A DNA stretch of 64,000 bases from Isoetes taiwanensis (taxonomy: Eukaryota; Streptophyta; Lycopodiopsida; Isoetales; Isoetaceae), in assembly GCA_021234155.1 (NCBI GenBank), contig JAJEKV010000039.1:3640745-3704744 (forward strand), in the 5' to 3' direction. Shown here piece after piece: positions 43,675-56,559 of the stretch. A program made the translations under genes and the position numbers. The notes beneath the pieces are model-generated. The model had not been told where the DNA came from and did not search any database. It saw only the letters and a list, made by a program, of their open reading frames with translations. Within the stretch, counting starts at the first letter, position 1; every line of letters begins with the position of its first letter.

Positions 43675-45960
43675 AAGAATTAACTGTGTAACCTGGAACC
43701 TCCAGGGTATTAATAGTAGCATCAAAAGGGATAGGTTAAAAGTTTGTATCTCTTCCCTAAACCCTTATATTCTTTTTATTCAAGAACACAAAATTCATGA
43801 TTCGAATCACCAGGCTATGATTGGTAAAACTCTTCCTCCTGGGTATAACCTTTGGTCTATCCCTGCTAACGATTCTTCTGCAGGAATTGTGGTGGCATGG
43901 AAGAATAATCTTAATATGTCTGATCTGTATATGGTCAATGGCAGGGATGGTAGATGGCAGATTCTTTTGTGCACTCTGTTTAGTACCAGAATAGCCTTAG
44001 TCAACATTTATGCCTATAATAATCCAGGTGACAGAGTAGGAATTTGGAATACGGTGGAGAATAGTTTAGATAATTTAGACTTTGATGAGTGTATTCTAGG
44101 AGGTGATCTTAATATGGTTACTAATGAGTTCATGAAGAATAAGAATTCAGGCCTCTGGGGGCTCGGGAGAGGAATGCGTGGAGGAATCTTATCAGTGGCC
44201 ACAACCTGCTGTTAGCTAGAACGAAGCCTAATTCTTACAGTTGGATGGATAAGAGAAGTGACCTCACTCTTTGTCTCCATGACAGGTTCTATTTTTCTGA
44301 GAATCTCTGGAATTTTAGTAATAGAGTTTGTAACTTGGAGGGTTATACTCTCTCTGATCACTACCCCCAGCAGATGATGATTTTAGATAGGAATGTGGTT
44401 AAGAAAAAAAGTACGTATTTCAAGCTTAATACTAATCTGTTGGACCAGGATGATTTTATGGACAGGTTACAACAGGTTATCTCAAGGTTTCCTAAGCCTG
44501 TGGGATCATTTGGATGGATGTTCTGGTGGATATCAGTCTCCAAGGCCATTAACAATTGGCTCAAGGAGTGGGGCAAGGGAATCCATGAGCAGAAAATGGC
44601 CTTGCTCCAGAGACATGCACCCGAGACAATGAAGGATAACATTAGGGTTGATATTGAGAGAGAAGAAATCAGAATTTCCCAAGGATAGAGGCTCAAAGCC
44701 AAAATCAGAGAGATAAGGGATGATGAAAGATGTAGTTTGAAGTTGTTCTTTGCCAAAGCTAAGGGGAGGATCAAGAGAAATCATATCTTTGATATTAAGG
44801 TTGGGGATGAAGTGATTATGGAGGAAGGCCAAATAAAAAAAGCTGCCACGGAGCACTTCACCAACATTATGGGAACCAATCATGACTGCCAATTTAACAG
44901 TATGGACGATTTCATAAATATTCAGGCTAAGGTCACCAACGAGGACAATGATTCTATTGACAGGCTCTTCACTAATGCAAGGGTTAAGCAAGGGTGTCCT
45001 CTAGCCCCTTTCCTCTTCTTTATCATCATGGAAGCTCTTCATGGAAAAATGGAGGAAGCTAAAAACTCTAAACTGATCCAAGGTTTAAACCTACCGGATA
45101 ACGGTGAAGTGGATCAGATTTTGAATAGCCACTTTGCAGATGATACTTTCCTTCTGGTCTCTATGGATCATCAATCTATCATTAATACTCAATTTATTCT
45201 GGAGGATTTTGGAACTGCATCGGGCTGTAAGGTTAATCCTATCAAATCGAAGGTCTTGGCCAAAGATCAGGTAAAAGGAGAGCAAACAGCTGATCTCCTA
45301 GGCTGTAAGTATATCACTCCTACTGATTCCTCCAAAATTCTTGGTATTCCTTATGCTTTAAAAGATAGTCCCTCGGACATATGGACTGACATCATTGAGA
45401 AATTTCAAAGGAAGGTGGACAATCTTAATTCGAAATACATATCTAAGCAGGGTCGGGTTATTATTGCTAGTTCTATTATATCCTCTTCTCATGTCTATCA
45501 ATCTTCAGTAATTCTGGCCCCCAAAAAAGTTTCTAATAGGTTGCAGAGCATTATTGGCAGAATTTATATCCCTGTGGACAGGACAGAAGGTGTTGGACTC
45601 CAGTTGCTATGACAGAGTGCTGTAAGAAGAAGAAGGAGGGGGGCCTTGGTGTTATAGACATTGAGAAACAGGGCTTAGCACTTGCTGCCAAGTACTTTTT
45701 TAAGGCAGTCCATAATTTGATTAAGCACCCAATTTCAATTATTATTAGACATTACTTGAGCAAGTGTCAGTCTTTTGGCTGGAGGTAGCTCAAGGTAGCT
45801 CTACCTCATTCTATTTACTTTCCTTTCACTGTCCCTAGATCTACCCCAGCTTTGATCAAGAAATGGATTAAGGCGTGGAACTCGGTCAGGGGAGTGTTCA
45901 CCTGGAAAAAAGGGCTATCTATGGATCAATCTATTTTTTGGAACCCTGCTATTCTTACTA
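43667..45960 (+). pseudogene. LINE ORF2 proximal part: endonuclease and deleted reverse transcriptase
   Basis: It starts MDRRINCVTWNLQGINSS at 43667, overlapping the ORF1 stop. Endonuclease motifs: NCVTWNLQG, LFIQEHKIHD, GIVVAWKNN, LVNIYAYNNPGDR, ECILGGDLNMV. The frame shifts near 44170, then SYSWMDKRSDL, LSDHYPQQ, and a stop at 44686 within an otherwise open frame. The RT jumps from VTNEDNDSIDRLF directly to ARVKQGCPLAPFLF near 44970, skipping the fingers and the first catalytic Asp. HFADDTFLLV (the FADD box) and later thumb wording remain. Another frameshift occurs near 45605. Confidence 0.88.
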
Positions 45961-45961
45961 A

Positions 45962-48611
45962 CACTAGAGTTGTCCCGGGGACTATTTCTGGACCAGAAAT
46001 GGTCCACCATACCCCCTGCCATTTAAACCGATATATCTCACAAGATAAATTTTAATTTTAAAATATACCACCACTATTTGAGTCTTCACTTGATTCTTAA
46101 CGACCTGTGAGAATTTCATGACCATTGGATACACCTTTATATTGGTATGATTGTTCAAACTTTGAAGAATTTGGCAGTTTTTACAGCACTCTAAAACTGC
46201 ATTCTTCAATTTTCTAGCATAAAAGTGTCTAAACCTTGCTAAATATGAAAATGAAATTAATTGATGTATTATGATAAAACATATCAATTTGCATGTTTCC
46301 ATGTTTTGCCACTATCATTTGATTTTAATTGAAGTCGCCAAACCCTATTTTGCTTAAAAATGCTACATGCGGTTCAAGAATTATTTCTCTCTTATTATTA
46401 TAAGTTTTGACTTAGTTTTTGTGACAATGAGTCCTTAACTAGGTAACCTATAGTTCAAAGAATTTTTTTTATGTTTATATGTTTTATTAGTATCGTTATT
46501 AATTTAAGAAATTATTGTACAGAATTCAAAATAAAAATATGGGTTAAAGTGCTTCAATAAATCCCATCCATAAGTCTCATAAGGATAGTAAATGATGCAT
46601 TCTAATCAACTCTATGTAGGAATTTACTTTATCAACATAAATATAGTGTAACTAGGGTATAACCATGCATTATCTAGATCTAAACGAGCTCTAATATAAC
46701 AGGATGAACACAAAGAAAGGTTCCAAAGTGCATTGATTATACCTTTATAGGTCTAAAACTCAACAATAATGTAGGTAGTGATAGTTATTGATGAATAGAG
46801 GACAATATCACGAAGTTTAGCCATGACTATAAATAAATAGATCAAAAGACTTTCCGTACCTGTTTTTCTAGTTCATCTCAAAAATTAACTTATTGCACTA
46901 TAATTCTTCCATAAGCCTTTTAAATGGCGCAATGTATGATAAAAAGGGATATTGAGATCCTTGTTGTGGTCTTATTAGGAAAAAAAAATGAAGAAACCTG
47001 CTTACTTTCCAATATTATAAAGTTAGACAATGTGTGGCTGCTCCAAAATGTTGTAGTCTAAGTAGGACCATAGTACATGTAGATCAACTTTTATGATAGG
47101 CTATAAATTTTGTAAATTTGAACCTTTGTTGGCAATATATATCTCAAATTTCATGTTAGGATAATATATTATATACAAGATTTGAATATAAATAAGCATG
47201 GACTATGTATAGGTCCAGGATTAAACCAAATGGATTGAGAAAATTTCTCTATTTATTTGCATTGGCTCTATTCATTTTGTTCCCTACAATAATATTATGA
47301 TTTCTCATCGTCTGTAAGATAATCTTTGAAAGGTGTAAGTGGACTTTCTCATACATTCAAAGTAGCCCTTAACTACTTAATTTTTGTGCTCCGATATCAC
47401 CTTTTAGATAGACAATCCTCCCTAATCAACAAATGTTATCATATATAATGTGATATAAACTATATTCTAAAGAATTGATTAAGATGATGATGTTCTTAAC
47501 TTTTAACTGAGAGGTCATGTGGACCAATAATTGGCATCGGCATAGCAGTCTAGCTTGATCTTCTTTAGGCATATCTTTTCATATTTTTCCTTGGTTCATC
47601 TTGCATTGCTATCTTAACTTTGGGAAGCTTTGAAATATGGTGTTTGACGTTCATTTTCAAGGCACAAATCTAGAGATCAAATATAGAAAATATTTGATGA
47701 TAACTTGGAACTAATACTAAAAGTTTTAGCCCAAACCTAGCAATAGATATTTTTTATTGATAGAGGATCTCATAAAATATTAATATCCTCAAATTCGGCT
47801 TGAGATCCAATAAGGTAAAGAAGTTATTGATTTAAAATGAACCTGTGGACCAGTAATGGTCTTATGTACAGAAACCTTTATTGATTTATCATGATCGTGC
47901 CTTTTGCTCTTTTTCTTTACTTGTTTTTTCATTGGTTTCATATCCATGTAAGCATTCATATATTATTTTTTCAATGACATACTATTTCAATAAATTTCTT
48001 TCAAATATAACAAAATAGACATCAATTAAAAGTTACTTAAAAGTGTTATTATAAGTTAAAGCTGAAGCTTCAAATTACAGCCCAACAAATATTTTTTATG
48101 CATGGACCAATTAGTCAAGTACTTATATACCAAATTTGAAGTAAAAAATCATTTTCATGCAAAAGTTATAGAATTTTAATTGAAACAGCCTTCTGGGAAC
48201 CATTATTGGTCCACAGAAGACAGAAAACTGTTTTGACCCTATCATGTTTGACTGGCTATATCTTCCTTTCTAGACTTCGAATTGGAACAAGGTTTTTTGT
48301 GTATTAATCCTTATCTCGTATAGAAAAATACCATTATAATGAAAAAAATAAAAAAAAAATCCTTTTATTGAGACAGTTTTACATTATGTAAACATGAAGC
48401 AAACTGGACTTGACCCCACTTGATTCACCTAAACATAACTTTCAATTTTGGGGGTATATGCATTTTTAACTATTTTTCCTGTGCAACATGACTGCCATAT
48501 ATTAACATGTAGAAAGGGTTTAACTGAATTTTATGTCATTGATTTTATATGAATTTTAAAGCGAACTGTACAAGTGAACCATTTATGGTCCATCAAGGGA
48601 CAACTCTAGTG
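45962..48611. mobile_element. CACTA-ended DNA transposon, non-autonomous, 2650 bp, nested in LINE ORF2
   Basis: The perfect 15-bp TIR cactagagttgtccc (45962-45976) is matched by its complement at 48597-48611. The 4-bp ctaa flanks both sides (45958-45961, 48612-48615). The interior is AT-rich with no significant ORF on either strand. A motif of the form GGACCAnnnATGGTCC or its halves recurs near both ends and inside (45990, 47520, 47845, 48102, 48198, 48577), like the subterminal repeats of CACTA elements. The LINE coding frame is continuous when the element and one ctaa are removed. Confidence 0.86.
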
Positions 48612-48615
48612 CTAA

Positions 48616-49345
48616 TGACCCTTCTTTATGTTTAGCATGTCATTTTCCAGATCAAGCCAAGCTCTGGAGCACCAAGGGATTTATTCAATGAGGATGGTAT
48701 CATTCCATTCAGGGAATCAACCTTGGCTGAAGAAGGAGAGATTAGCAAGAACCTCTATAATAATATATGTACCACGTTACTTCACGGAGAATGGTCCAAC
48801 GAGGAATGTTGAAATTACCATGGTAAAACTCTGCTGACGGTCAGAAAGGTCTACAGATTCCTTATGAGGGAGCACACTATATCTCTTCACGACAAATGGC
48901 AAACAGAGGCTGATAGATGTACGAAGAATCTGAAGTTGATGTGGACTAGCCCAATCTATCCCAAGATCAAATCCTTTATGTGGCAATTATGGCACAAGGC
49001 TTTGGCAACGAACCATAAAAGATATAGGATGCAAGTGACCAACTCTGATGCTTGCCCTAGGTGTTTGGGACAAAAAGAGGATGAGGATCATCTTTTCAGG
49101 ACTTGCATTTGGTCGGAATGGGTGCTGGATTTGGCTTCCAACCTTTTTTGGCTACGACCTCTCCTCTATGAATTCTCTAGACTTCTTTATGCCTGACAAT
49201 CCGAATGACTGGAGGATTTATATTCTGCTATGGAGAATTTGGAAAGGGCGTAATACTTTCATTTTCAATTATGAAATTACGCATCCTGAAGCTGTGATCA
49301 AACAGATAATTTATGATATTAACTGGATTAATGCTGCTACTTAAA
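48616..49345 (+). pseudogene. LINE ORF2 distal part, zinc-binding reverse-transcriptase tail (zf-RVT)
   Basis: The frame from 48864 reads KLMWTSPIYPKIKSFMWQLWHKALATNHKRYRM, then DACPRCLGQKEDEDHLFRTCIWSEWVLDL: the C-x2-C-x7-H-x4-C zf-RVT module of plant LINE and RNase H-like tails. It continues in a neighbouring frame (DWRIYILLWRIWKGRNTFIF). The 3' UTR follows to the A-rich tail. Confidence 0.85.
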
Positions 49346-49845
49346 TTTTACTCATGGTTTCTAGAGGAAGATCAATCCTAGCGCCAATTAGGAATGGCTC
49401 AAGGTGTTCGGACCCCCGAACATATATGGGCATGAAGAACCCTGCTTCTGCAATTGCTGCTGTGATCAAAACCCAGATGTCAGGAGAACCCTACTATGCG
49501 AGGCCAAAGACAGCAAAGGAAGATTCAATATGGCCAAATCCGAATCATGCTTATGTGTCTTCTATGTCCTTATGGTTATGGTTAGGGGGAGAGGCCAGAA
49601 AACCAGTAACTTCTATCTCAGATCCCCCTTCTAATCTGTCTATTCTATGGTTCCCAAATCAGGACTTGTCTACCATCAAGAACAGTTTCTATCCCATGAT
49701 TATACCGTTTTATTTTTCTAAACTCTTTTTACTAATGGGTTATACTTCCCTGTAAAAAGTACTTTTTGTAATAATATTCATACATAAATATGCTTATCGG
49801 CTTTCAATAAAAAAAAAATAAAAAAAAAATAATTATCTTCCCCCC

Positions 49846-51060
49846 ATACGAAATCAACCTGATAAGACCATCCTACCTGTAGATATCATTGCTCTATATA
49901 ATTGCTCCTACAGAAATGCATTGGCGCGTTTCTTTAGCTTGGAAAATGAAGCAAGCCCATAAAATACAGATTGGAGGTTGTCATTCTCATCATGTATAGG
50001 GCCACTAGATCGTTGAAGTTCTTCTATCCTTCCCCCAATTGATCCGATTCAATTTATAGTTCTTTCTTGCACAAAAAAGAGAGCAATTAGATGATATGGG
50101 AGAAAACGCATTCCTCGAGTAAACCATGTGAAAGAAGTGATTCTGTACCTAGGAATGTGAGTAATGTTAAAAGTAGGAGTGCAACCTATTATCCCACTGA
50201 CATATGATATGACTGGATCTATATAAAACTTCAACAGTTTACTACCACCAACTTCAGTAGACCAAACTTGGACAGCAATTTGCTAGAATAACTGCACCAA
50301 GTTCACATGAAAAACATGATTTTATACCTGGTGGAAAAGAAATGTCAGTAATATTAAAAGTAGCAGTGCAGCCTATTATCCTACTGATGTATAATATGAT
50401 TGGATATATACAAAACTTCAATAGAACACCAACACCAGCTTTAGCAGACCAAACCTGGAGAGCAATTCCCTACAATAACTGCATCAATGTTGTAAAAATT
50501 AGAAGCAATCAAATATTAACTTCATAATTCAAATAATGTGGTATCTTCGATCCACATGGTCAACTCTAGATGTGTATTTGACTTTCTAGTTCTTTAAGGG
50601 AAGTTATAATGCTTATTATATCGAATTGCCCAAAAAAAACCAACATAACAAATTACCTTGGAAGATACGAATCTGGATTAATGAGAATATGCAATCCATG
50701 GTATTATCCTTTCTTGAACTCCAAAGAACTAAAATGCCTTCTCTGCAAACAGATAAACTGTTAGCCAAGATCATATAATATCGATCAAATGAAGAAGATG
50801 GTTGAGAACCGTTGAAACGGAGGATACAACTCTAGAACTTGAAGTGAAGAGGCCGACAAAACAAAGTCTTTAGCGGGAGTATATTGTTTTGAAGACGGCA
50901 TTCTAGAAAGTCAAAGGAACTTTTATTCTGTTTGATGTTTCAATTGAACCTGCAAGTTACAGAGGCTTTTATTCCCAACCTTGCAAATTTGATGCTTTTC
51001 ATTGCTAGTTTGATCGCCTAGTTAACATTCTCTAAAGCAAAAAAGCCATGCAATTAGGTA
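49846..51060. other. Intergenic with a ~180-bp tandem duplication (50148-50490)
   Basis: Two diverged copies, at about 50140-50310 and 50321-50490, share 'ttaaaagtag', 'gtgca.cctattatcc.actga' and 'cttcaa.ag...accaaac.tgga.agcaatt'. On the minus strand both can be read as similar peptides (QVWS..LLKF.I.P.I.YIS.IIGC..TFNIT.I). I do not recognise the family, and stops flank the frames. It may be an old exon duplication. The rest shows nothing. Confidence 0.5.
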
Positions 51061-51245
51061 GAAGGAAGGAAGGAAGGAAGGAAGGAAGGAAGGTACTTTT
51101 ATCGTCCACGGAGACCAATCGGTCTATGGGACCCAATACAAAAAAGCGACAAGCGGATTCTTGCCGGATTAAAAAACCCATTGAGAAGGGTTTCGAGAGG
51201 AAAAACCGTGGCGACAATCGACCTATTTGACAAACTAATCCTAAC
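51061..51245 (-). mobile_element. 5'-truncated LINE family A copy with (TTCC)n tail
   Basis: Minus-strand sequence from about 51245 down matches the last ~170 bp of the element ending at 30580: gtttgtca, cgccacggtttttcc, gggttttttaat, ttttgtattgggtcccatag. It ends in eight TTCC units at 51061-51092. No coding sequence. Confidence 0.85.
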
Positions 51246-54200
51246 ATATAAAATGCAGAAACACCCAAATATATATGAGCAAAACGGATTTGCAAAATGA
51301 TGTGTTCCATCCTTAATCTATTCTACAGATATAAATCCTGAAATGATGAAAATCCTAGCAGTATTCTCTTAGTCCATCTTTTCTAGATTTCTTGTCGGAA
51401 GCTTGCTCTACATACAAAATGCTCCAGTGGTTAAAATTTTGTATATAGGTCTGCTCTAGAAAGTGCATCACAACTTAAATATCACAAAGATGAATGCAAG
51501 GACAAGAAACAACTTGCATGTATGGATATATCCAAGAAAGTTTATTATCTGCTAGCAGCCTCTTGCAGATAATAATGAGCAATAAAGAACCACATAATGT
51601 TTGCAATCAAGGCACCATTATTAGAAGTACCATTTGGGAAAGATGATTTCTAATGAATCTTGGTAATACAAGTCTGAACAATTGAATATTAGCATAGAAA
51701 CTGAATGCAAAAGCACAAAAACAAACCCCAATGTAGTTCAGTCCAAACTGCAAACAACAGCTAATGTGATTCTTGAATAGCTCCAAACGACACAGACATA
51801 ACATGTTGACGCATCAACAACAAGGATAGACGTTAACTGACCGTCATTAATTTGCACACTAGTTCATATAATGGTACGTATCACATCAACAACCATGGCA
51901 TGAGTTTCTCAACACTAATATTTCTGAGTTTATGTTATACGCTCTATCTGTAACAAAGACAATTTTAGAAACCAATGCATTTTGCAATCTTCCTCTCATA
52001 AAATCTGCAGAGTATATTAAGATCATCAAGTACAATAAATGGATATAATAGCATGTTAATTACATACTTGTTATGGATATTCTTTGCTTATTTCCATCGT
52101 CGTTGAATGCACATGGATCCCTATTCACATATAAAAAGTGTTACTCTCTTGTTGGCACCAGTACCTCTTACTCACAAGACTTATATAAACCTTATAGTAT
52201 TTGTTCTCATCTATGCAAGGGTTGTCACTCCATTACAATCTTCCAGAGTTCCCTGAATGAATTATATCTAACACAATCACATCTCTTATTCAAGTTTGAA
52301 AGGACTTGAATCATTAACGTAATAATCTTCTAGAGATGTCTTCGTTCTTGATTACCTACCTCCTCTAAGCCTTTAATGTTAGATTATATTGCAGCTTACT
52401 TATTGCAGCCATGCAAAAAGCAGCCTTGCATATGTTATAGATTATTAGAATAGAGCAGATGCTTCCAAGCTATAAAACAACATTGAATATCTCTTGCACG
52501 AAGAACACAATCATAAAGTTAATGTGGTCGTCAGCAGTAAATACACAAAGATCTTGAATCAATAAGTGATGTAATGGATATTATATGTAGTGCAAGCTAA
52601 CATGGGGCAAGAGCATATCCATTTACTAAACAATGATGTCTGCAGATGGAGAGAAAACTGCAGCCATATATATGCAAAGCAGTCGTGCATATGTTATAGA
52701 TTAAAATCAATATACAGCAGATGCTTCTAAACTATAAAACAATAATGAATATGTCCTGCATGAAGCACATAATGATAAAGTTAAAATGGTCACCATTAAA
52801 TACACAAACGGCTTGAATCAATAAGTGATGCAACGAATATTTTACAAAACCAGAGTAGCACGTGTAACGATAAAACTGCATGCATTATGCTAGCCTGCTA
52901 AATTTGCAATCCCAACTTGAGGAGTTCCTCAGCTACAACCATGCATGGACTACATTGTCTATATCCTTAAAAATGGTACATGTATGAAATAAAGATACTT
53001 GTGAAAGCACCAACATGAGAGCCTCTTCCCCTTTATGCCAATCCAATCCATTATACTAAATTTGTACTAGAGCAAAAGATTCAACCGTGCAAGCCTTGAA
53101 ATTGCAAAAAGCTTACCTCTAACACACTAAAAAGCCAAAGGGAAATAACAGCCACGAAGAGAAATTTATATACCTAAAAGTGGCCCAGATATGATTAACA
53201 ACTAAGTAGTTGAAGAAAAGTAGAAGCATAGCATAAACTTGAAGCAAAAGGGATGAAATAGTTGGGGAATATAGGGCATAGAGGGCGCTCTATGGATATG
53301 AGCAGCATCCTGTGCATTTATGGCATGCAGAGACAGATCCATGATTGTTCCAATGCAATTTAGCTAATATGGAGCAAATAAAGCAGATTATGCAAGAATT
53401 ATATAATATGGCATCCATGCTAGTTTTGTAGCTATGGGTTTAACAAAAGCCTAATGGCAGAGGAAAAATGTGAATATGGCCTGAATCTAGCAGATAATGG
53501 CAAATGTCTGAAAAGGAGAATATGCAGATTCACAGGTTCTGCATGGATCAGTCAAAGACTAAAATAATGTAGTCTTATGCAGCTACTAATAATACCTCAG
53601 ATATGAGCATACCTTTTCACACAACGAATTCATAGAAGGACTACTTATTCATGAAGAATAAGTGCAACTCAAATTTTAATAGATAGTGCCACAGGGCAAT
53701 CAGAGAATTTAATACGATTGGGAAAACTTCTGTTAGATCCTTGGCCTTTATTCAGATAAGTGTGGCTTTAAGAACATAATTGTTGATGCAGGTTATCAAG
53801 AGTTGCATAAGTCCTTACCTAAAGTCAAGCAAAATGCAAAGCTACCAGATCTAATTAACTCTTGCCAACTTGGTGCAGTCCAGATAAAGGTGAGAACTCT
53901 GATCTAAATGAGGCAGCGCATGTGAATTTACCTGATGCAAGAAATTTCAATGGGGTAAAGACCAAACTGAAAATCAAAAGCCTAAAACTATGAATACTTA
54001 CACTTCCTGCACATAGTATTGCCAATATTAATCTTGAATGTTTCATTGATCAGAGTGAAAAAATCAAGCGTCATAAGACAACTTGCCTGCATACACCATC
54101 AGCAGAGAATATATATCTTGCCTTTGTTCAATGGACATTAAATACAAACACATAGACATACATTCTTCTGTGCATAATAGAGTAAAAGCCAATGTACTTG

Positions 54201-55560
54201 TGGGTGTTAGGAACTCACCAATAGAAGGAAATAGAAGAATAGAAGCATTTGGGGTCTTGGAGGCAAAATGTACGCGCTGATTTGATGCAGCAATCCTGAT
54301 GCAAACGGTCCAGCCAATTATTATTTGAAGCAAACCCTTTTTTTTGTGGGCAAATGAAAAAACAGATTTACCTTCTAAACAAACTGGAGGTAGAGAGAGC
54401 CTCTCATTAGATCAACCATTTGACTCCATCAAAATCTTTGGGGAACTTCATAAATAGATGCTTGATGAGTATTTTGCTTCGTTTATGGTACCGGAATAGA
54501 GTTTGTGGCTATGGCAATGCCCATTTTGGAGCTGCGGCTTTGAATGTACGCATATCCGACATCAAATTTAACCTAAAAACATACCCTGTTGTGCATGCTA
54601 ATGCAGCGATGCACCATGCATCTTCGCCAACATGCAGGCTCACCCCAAATCTGCATCATACAGAAGAGCAGTTTTCTATTTTAGAAACGACAAATTTTGA
54701 AATCATGGAAAAACCCACAGGCCTGATTTTTAGAGTACCAATTTTTTTTTTCAGGCTGCTAAAAGCTTTAAAACCATAGAAAATAAACCTGTAAAAAAAA
54801 CCCAAAAAGTTTTTGGATAGTCGGGAAAACCAAATTTTAACAATAGATAGCCTCCTGATTAATTGTCTCCTCAATATTCTTGACTTGTCCCTTGCATGCT
54901 TGATACTTTAGAAACTAGAAAAGATGAGCCCAAATCATGTACGTTAAATGCAAATTTTGGGTGACAAGCAAAAAGAAAAACAACACTATCACTTTATGAT
55001 ATAAGGGCTAGAAAATTTGTTCTAGCTTCTCTCACAGCCCTGGGATGCAGCCCCATAAATCTGCTACGTTGAGATGCAGCCCTGTAAATCTACTACATTA
55101 CAATGTGTAGAATTTCTCAGCAAAGATGCTCAGGACTTCAACAAACCTGTGGAAACCAAGACAGTGCAAGAACAGAATCCCAATCTACTAGGTGCAACAG
55201 TGATATATGCAGATTCATACAACTACATAGAAGCATCAGTCAAAAACCCCAAAGCATATAGTAAGAAAGCTCTACAGTTCCATAATTCAAACCTTAACTC
55301 TTGATACAATTATAAAATTTTAATTCAATCTGAGAAAAAAGTTTTTAGCACCTTTTAGGTTTCTGAAGTCGCATTGAATTGAACGCTGGAACTTAAATAC
55401 ACCAGCAAAGTCTGTCTTATATGCAGCTCACATATCCAACCTAATTAATGTAACTGTTACTTCAATGATTTCTAATACAGAGACATATGCTTATTTCTTG
55501 AATTGTTCTGCAGCATGATGCTTCATAACTCTCTAGGGCTTGAACTTATGTTAATGGGGT
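51246..55560. other. Long intergenic stretch with a ~255-bp spaced duplication
   Basis: No gene is recognised on either strand. A diverged direct repeat lies at about 52425-52600 and 52685-52850 (shared phrases: gcatatgttatagatta, gcagatgcttc, ctataaaacaa, cttgaatcaataagtgatg). The remainder is AT-rich with frequent stops. Confidence 0.5.
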
Positions 55561-55562
55561 AG

Positions 55563-56475
55563 CAACACTCCATGCCAGTTACTCTCTTCAGCTAATCCAC
55601 AATGATTATATATCCTACTAATCTGCTCAACCTGGAAGTGATCGTGTAAAATAACATAACATAGACTTAATTAAGTGAACAAAGGCAGGTCAATAGATTA
55701 AGAAACAATATAAGTTACACAACCTACATCATTTTTTCTAGTTAAGATAGGCTTTCACTAAAGAAGCTCAGAAAAAAATACATCCTATAGACCACATGCC
55801 AACAGCACGCCCATACTTCATTGAACCCAGAAGCAATTCAGGAGGTCAATAGAAAATAATCTTACAATTAACTTATTCTTCAGTACCACAATGACTCGTA
55901 CCACAATTGATCACCCGACCACAATATAATAATGTTATCAGTCAAAACAACATCCTGATCGCCTGAGAAAGATCTTGCAAGTCTAAAACCAGCAAGCTTC
56001 AAACCTCCATTGTTGTCAATCAAGAACCTGGATCCTGGAAAAACAGTAGTGGTGTCTCCAAATATAGAAGTTTTTGGACATTAAGTGTCTCCAATGTTAA
56101 CATGTATTTAAACTACTAAATATTGAATACATATTGATGCTCCTATTGTCATCTTCATCCAGAAGATGCCTCAAATTAACAAAACATCACTTTCAAAATT
56201 AGGGCAAACTGTGAAGCAAAAAGACCAAACTACCTGGCTTTGGTGGATTCTAGGCATTGTTTTGTTTTGCTTGATCATGCAAATTACTTTGCTTTGCTAG
56301 ATCTTGTAATGTTGCTTGTTGTCTTTCTCATCTTTGTTAAAAAAATCAAACACAATAAAAATCTTCTTTACCAGTATGTTCCTCACCTTTAGACGTCACA
56401 ATCTCCTTCAAAGTGATATTGTTATTATGATGCAACTTCTCCAAAATTTGTATTGCATCACTAAAATCTGGCCTT
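55563..56475 (-). pseudogene. CDKC-like protein kinase pseudogene, exons scattered
   Basis: Four minus-strand pieces occur in kinase order. 56475-56385 reads ILEKLHHNNNITLKEIVTSK (kinase N-lobe). 56035-55920 reads SRFLIDNNGGLKLAGFRLARSFS (catalytic and activation loop). 55848-55745 reads [28 protein letters not shown] followed by stops, then KPILTRKN. 55631-55570 reads VEQISRIYNHCGLAEESNWHGV. The wording and order match plant C-type cyclin-dependent kinases. Pieces begin after AG and end near GT, so the copy kept introns and is not a retrocopy. DFG is GFR and stops interrupt it. No N-terminal exon was found with certainty. Confidence 0.68.
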
Positions 56476-56559
56476 ATGTTGAAGCTACTTAATTCAAATA
56501 TTTTATTTGGAAGAAAACCTCCACCATCGTGACGTTTGCAATTCTTGCCAGAGCATCTG

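Larger units (their letters stand above)
41088..49830 (+). mobile_element. L1-type LINE, full-length but defective, carrying a nested DNA transposon
   Basis: Bounded by perfect 15-bp TSDs and ending in an A-rich tail (aataaaaaaaaataaaaaaaaa). Order: 5' UTR-like start, ORF1 (DUF4283-type), ORF2 with endonuclease, part of the reverse transcriptase and a zinc-knuckle reverse-transcriptase tail domain. Without the nested element (45962-48611 plus one TSD copy) it is about 6.1 kb, a normal plant L1 length. An in-frame deletion removes the central RT, and several stops and frameshifts are present, so it is not autonomous. The clean TSD shows a complete insertion event. Confidence 0.93.

Noticed and set aside
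45962-48611. Intron within LINE ORF2
   Set aside because: The perfect TIRs and ctaa duplications identify a transposon. Splice-site consensus is absent at the edges.
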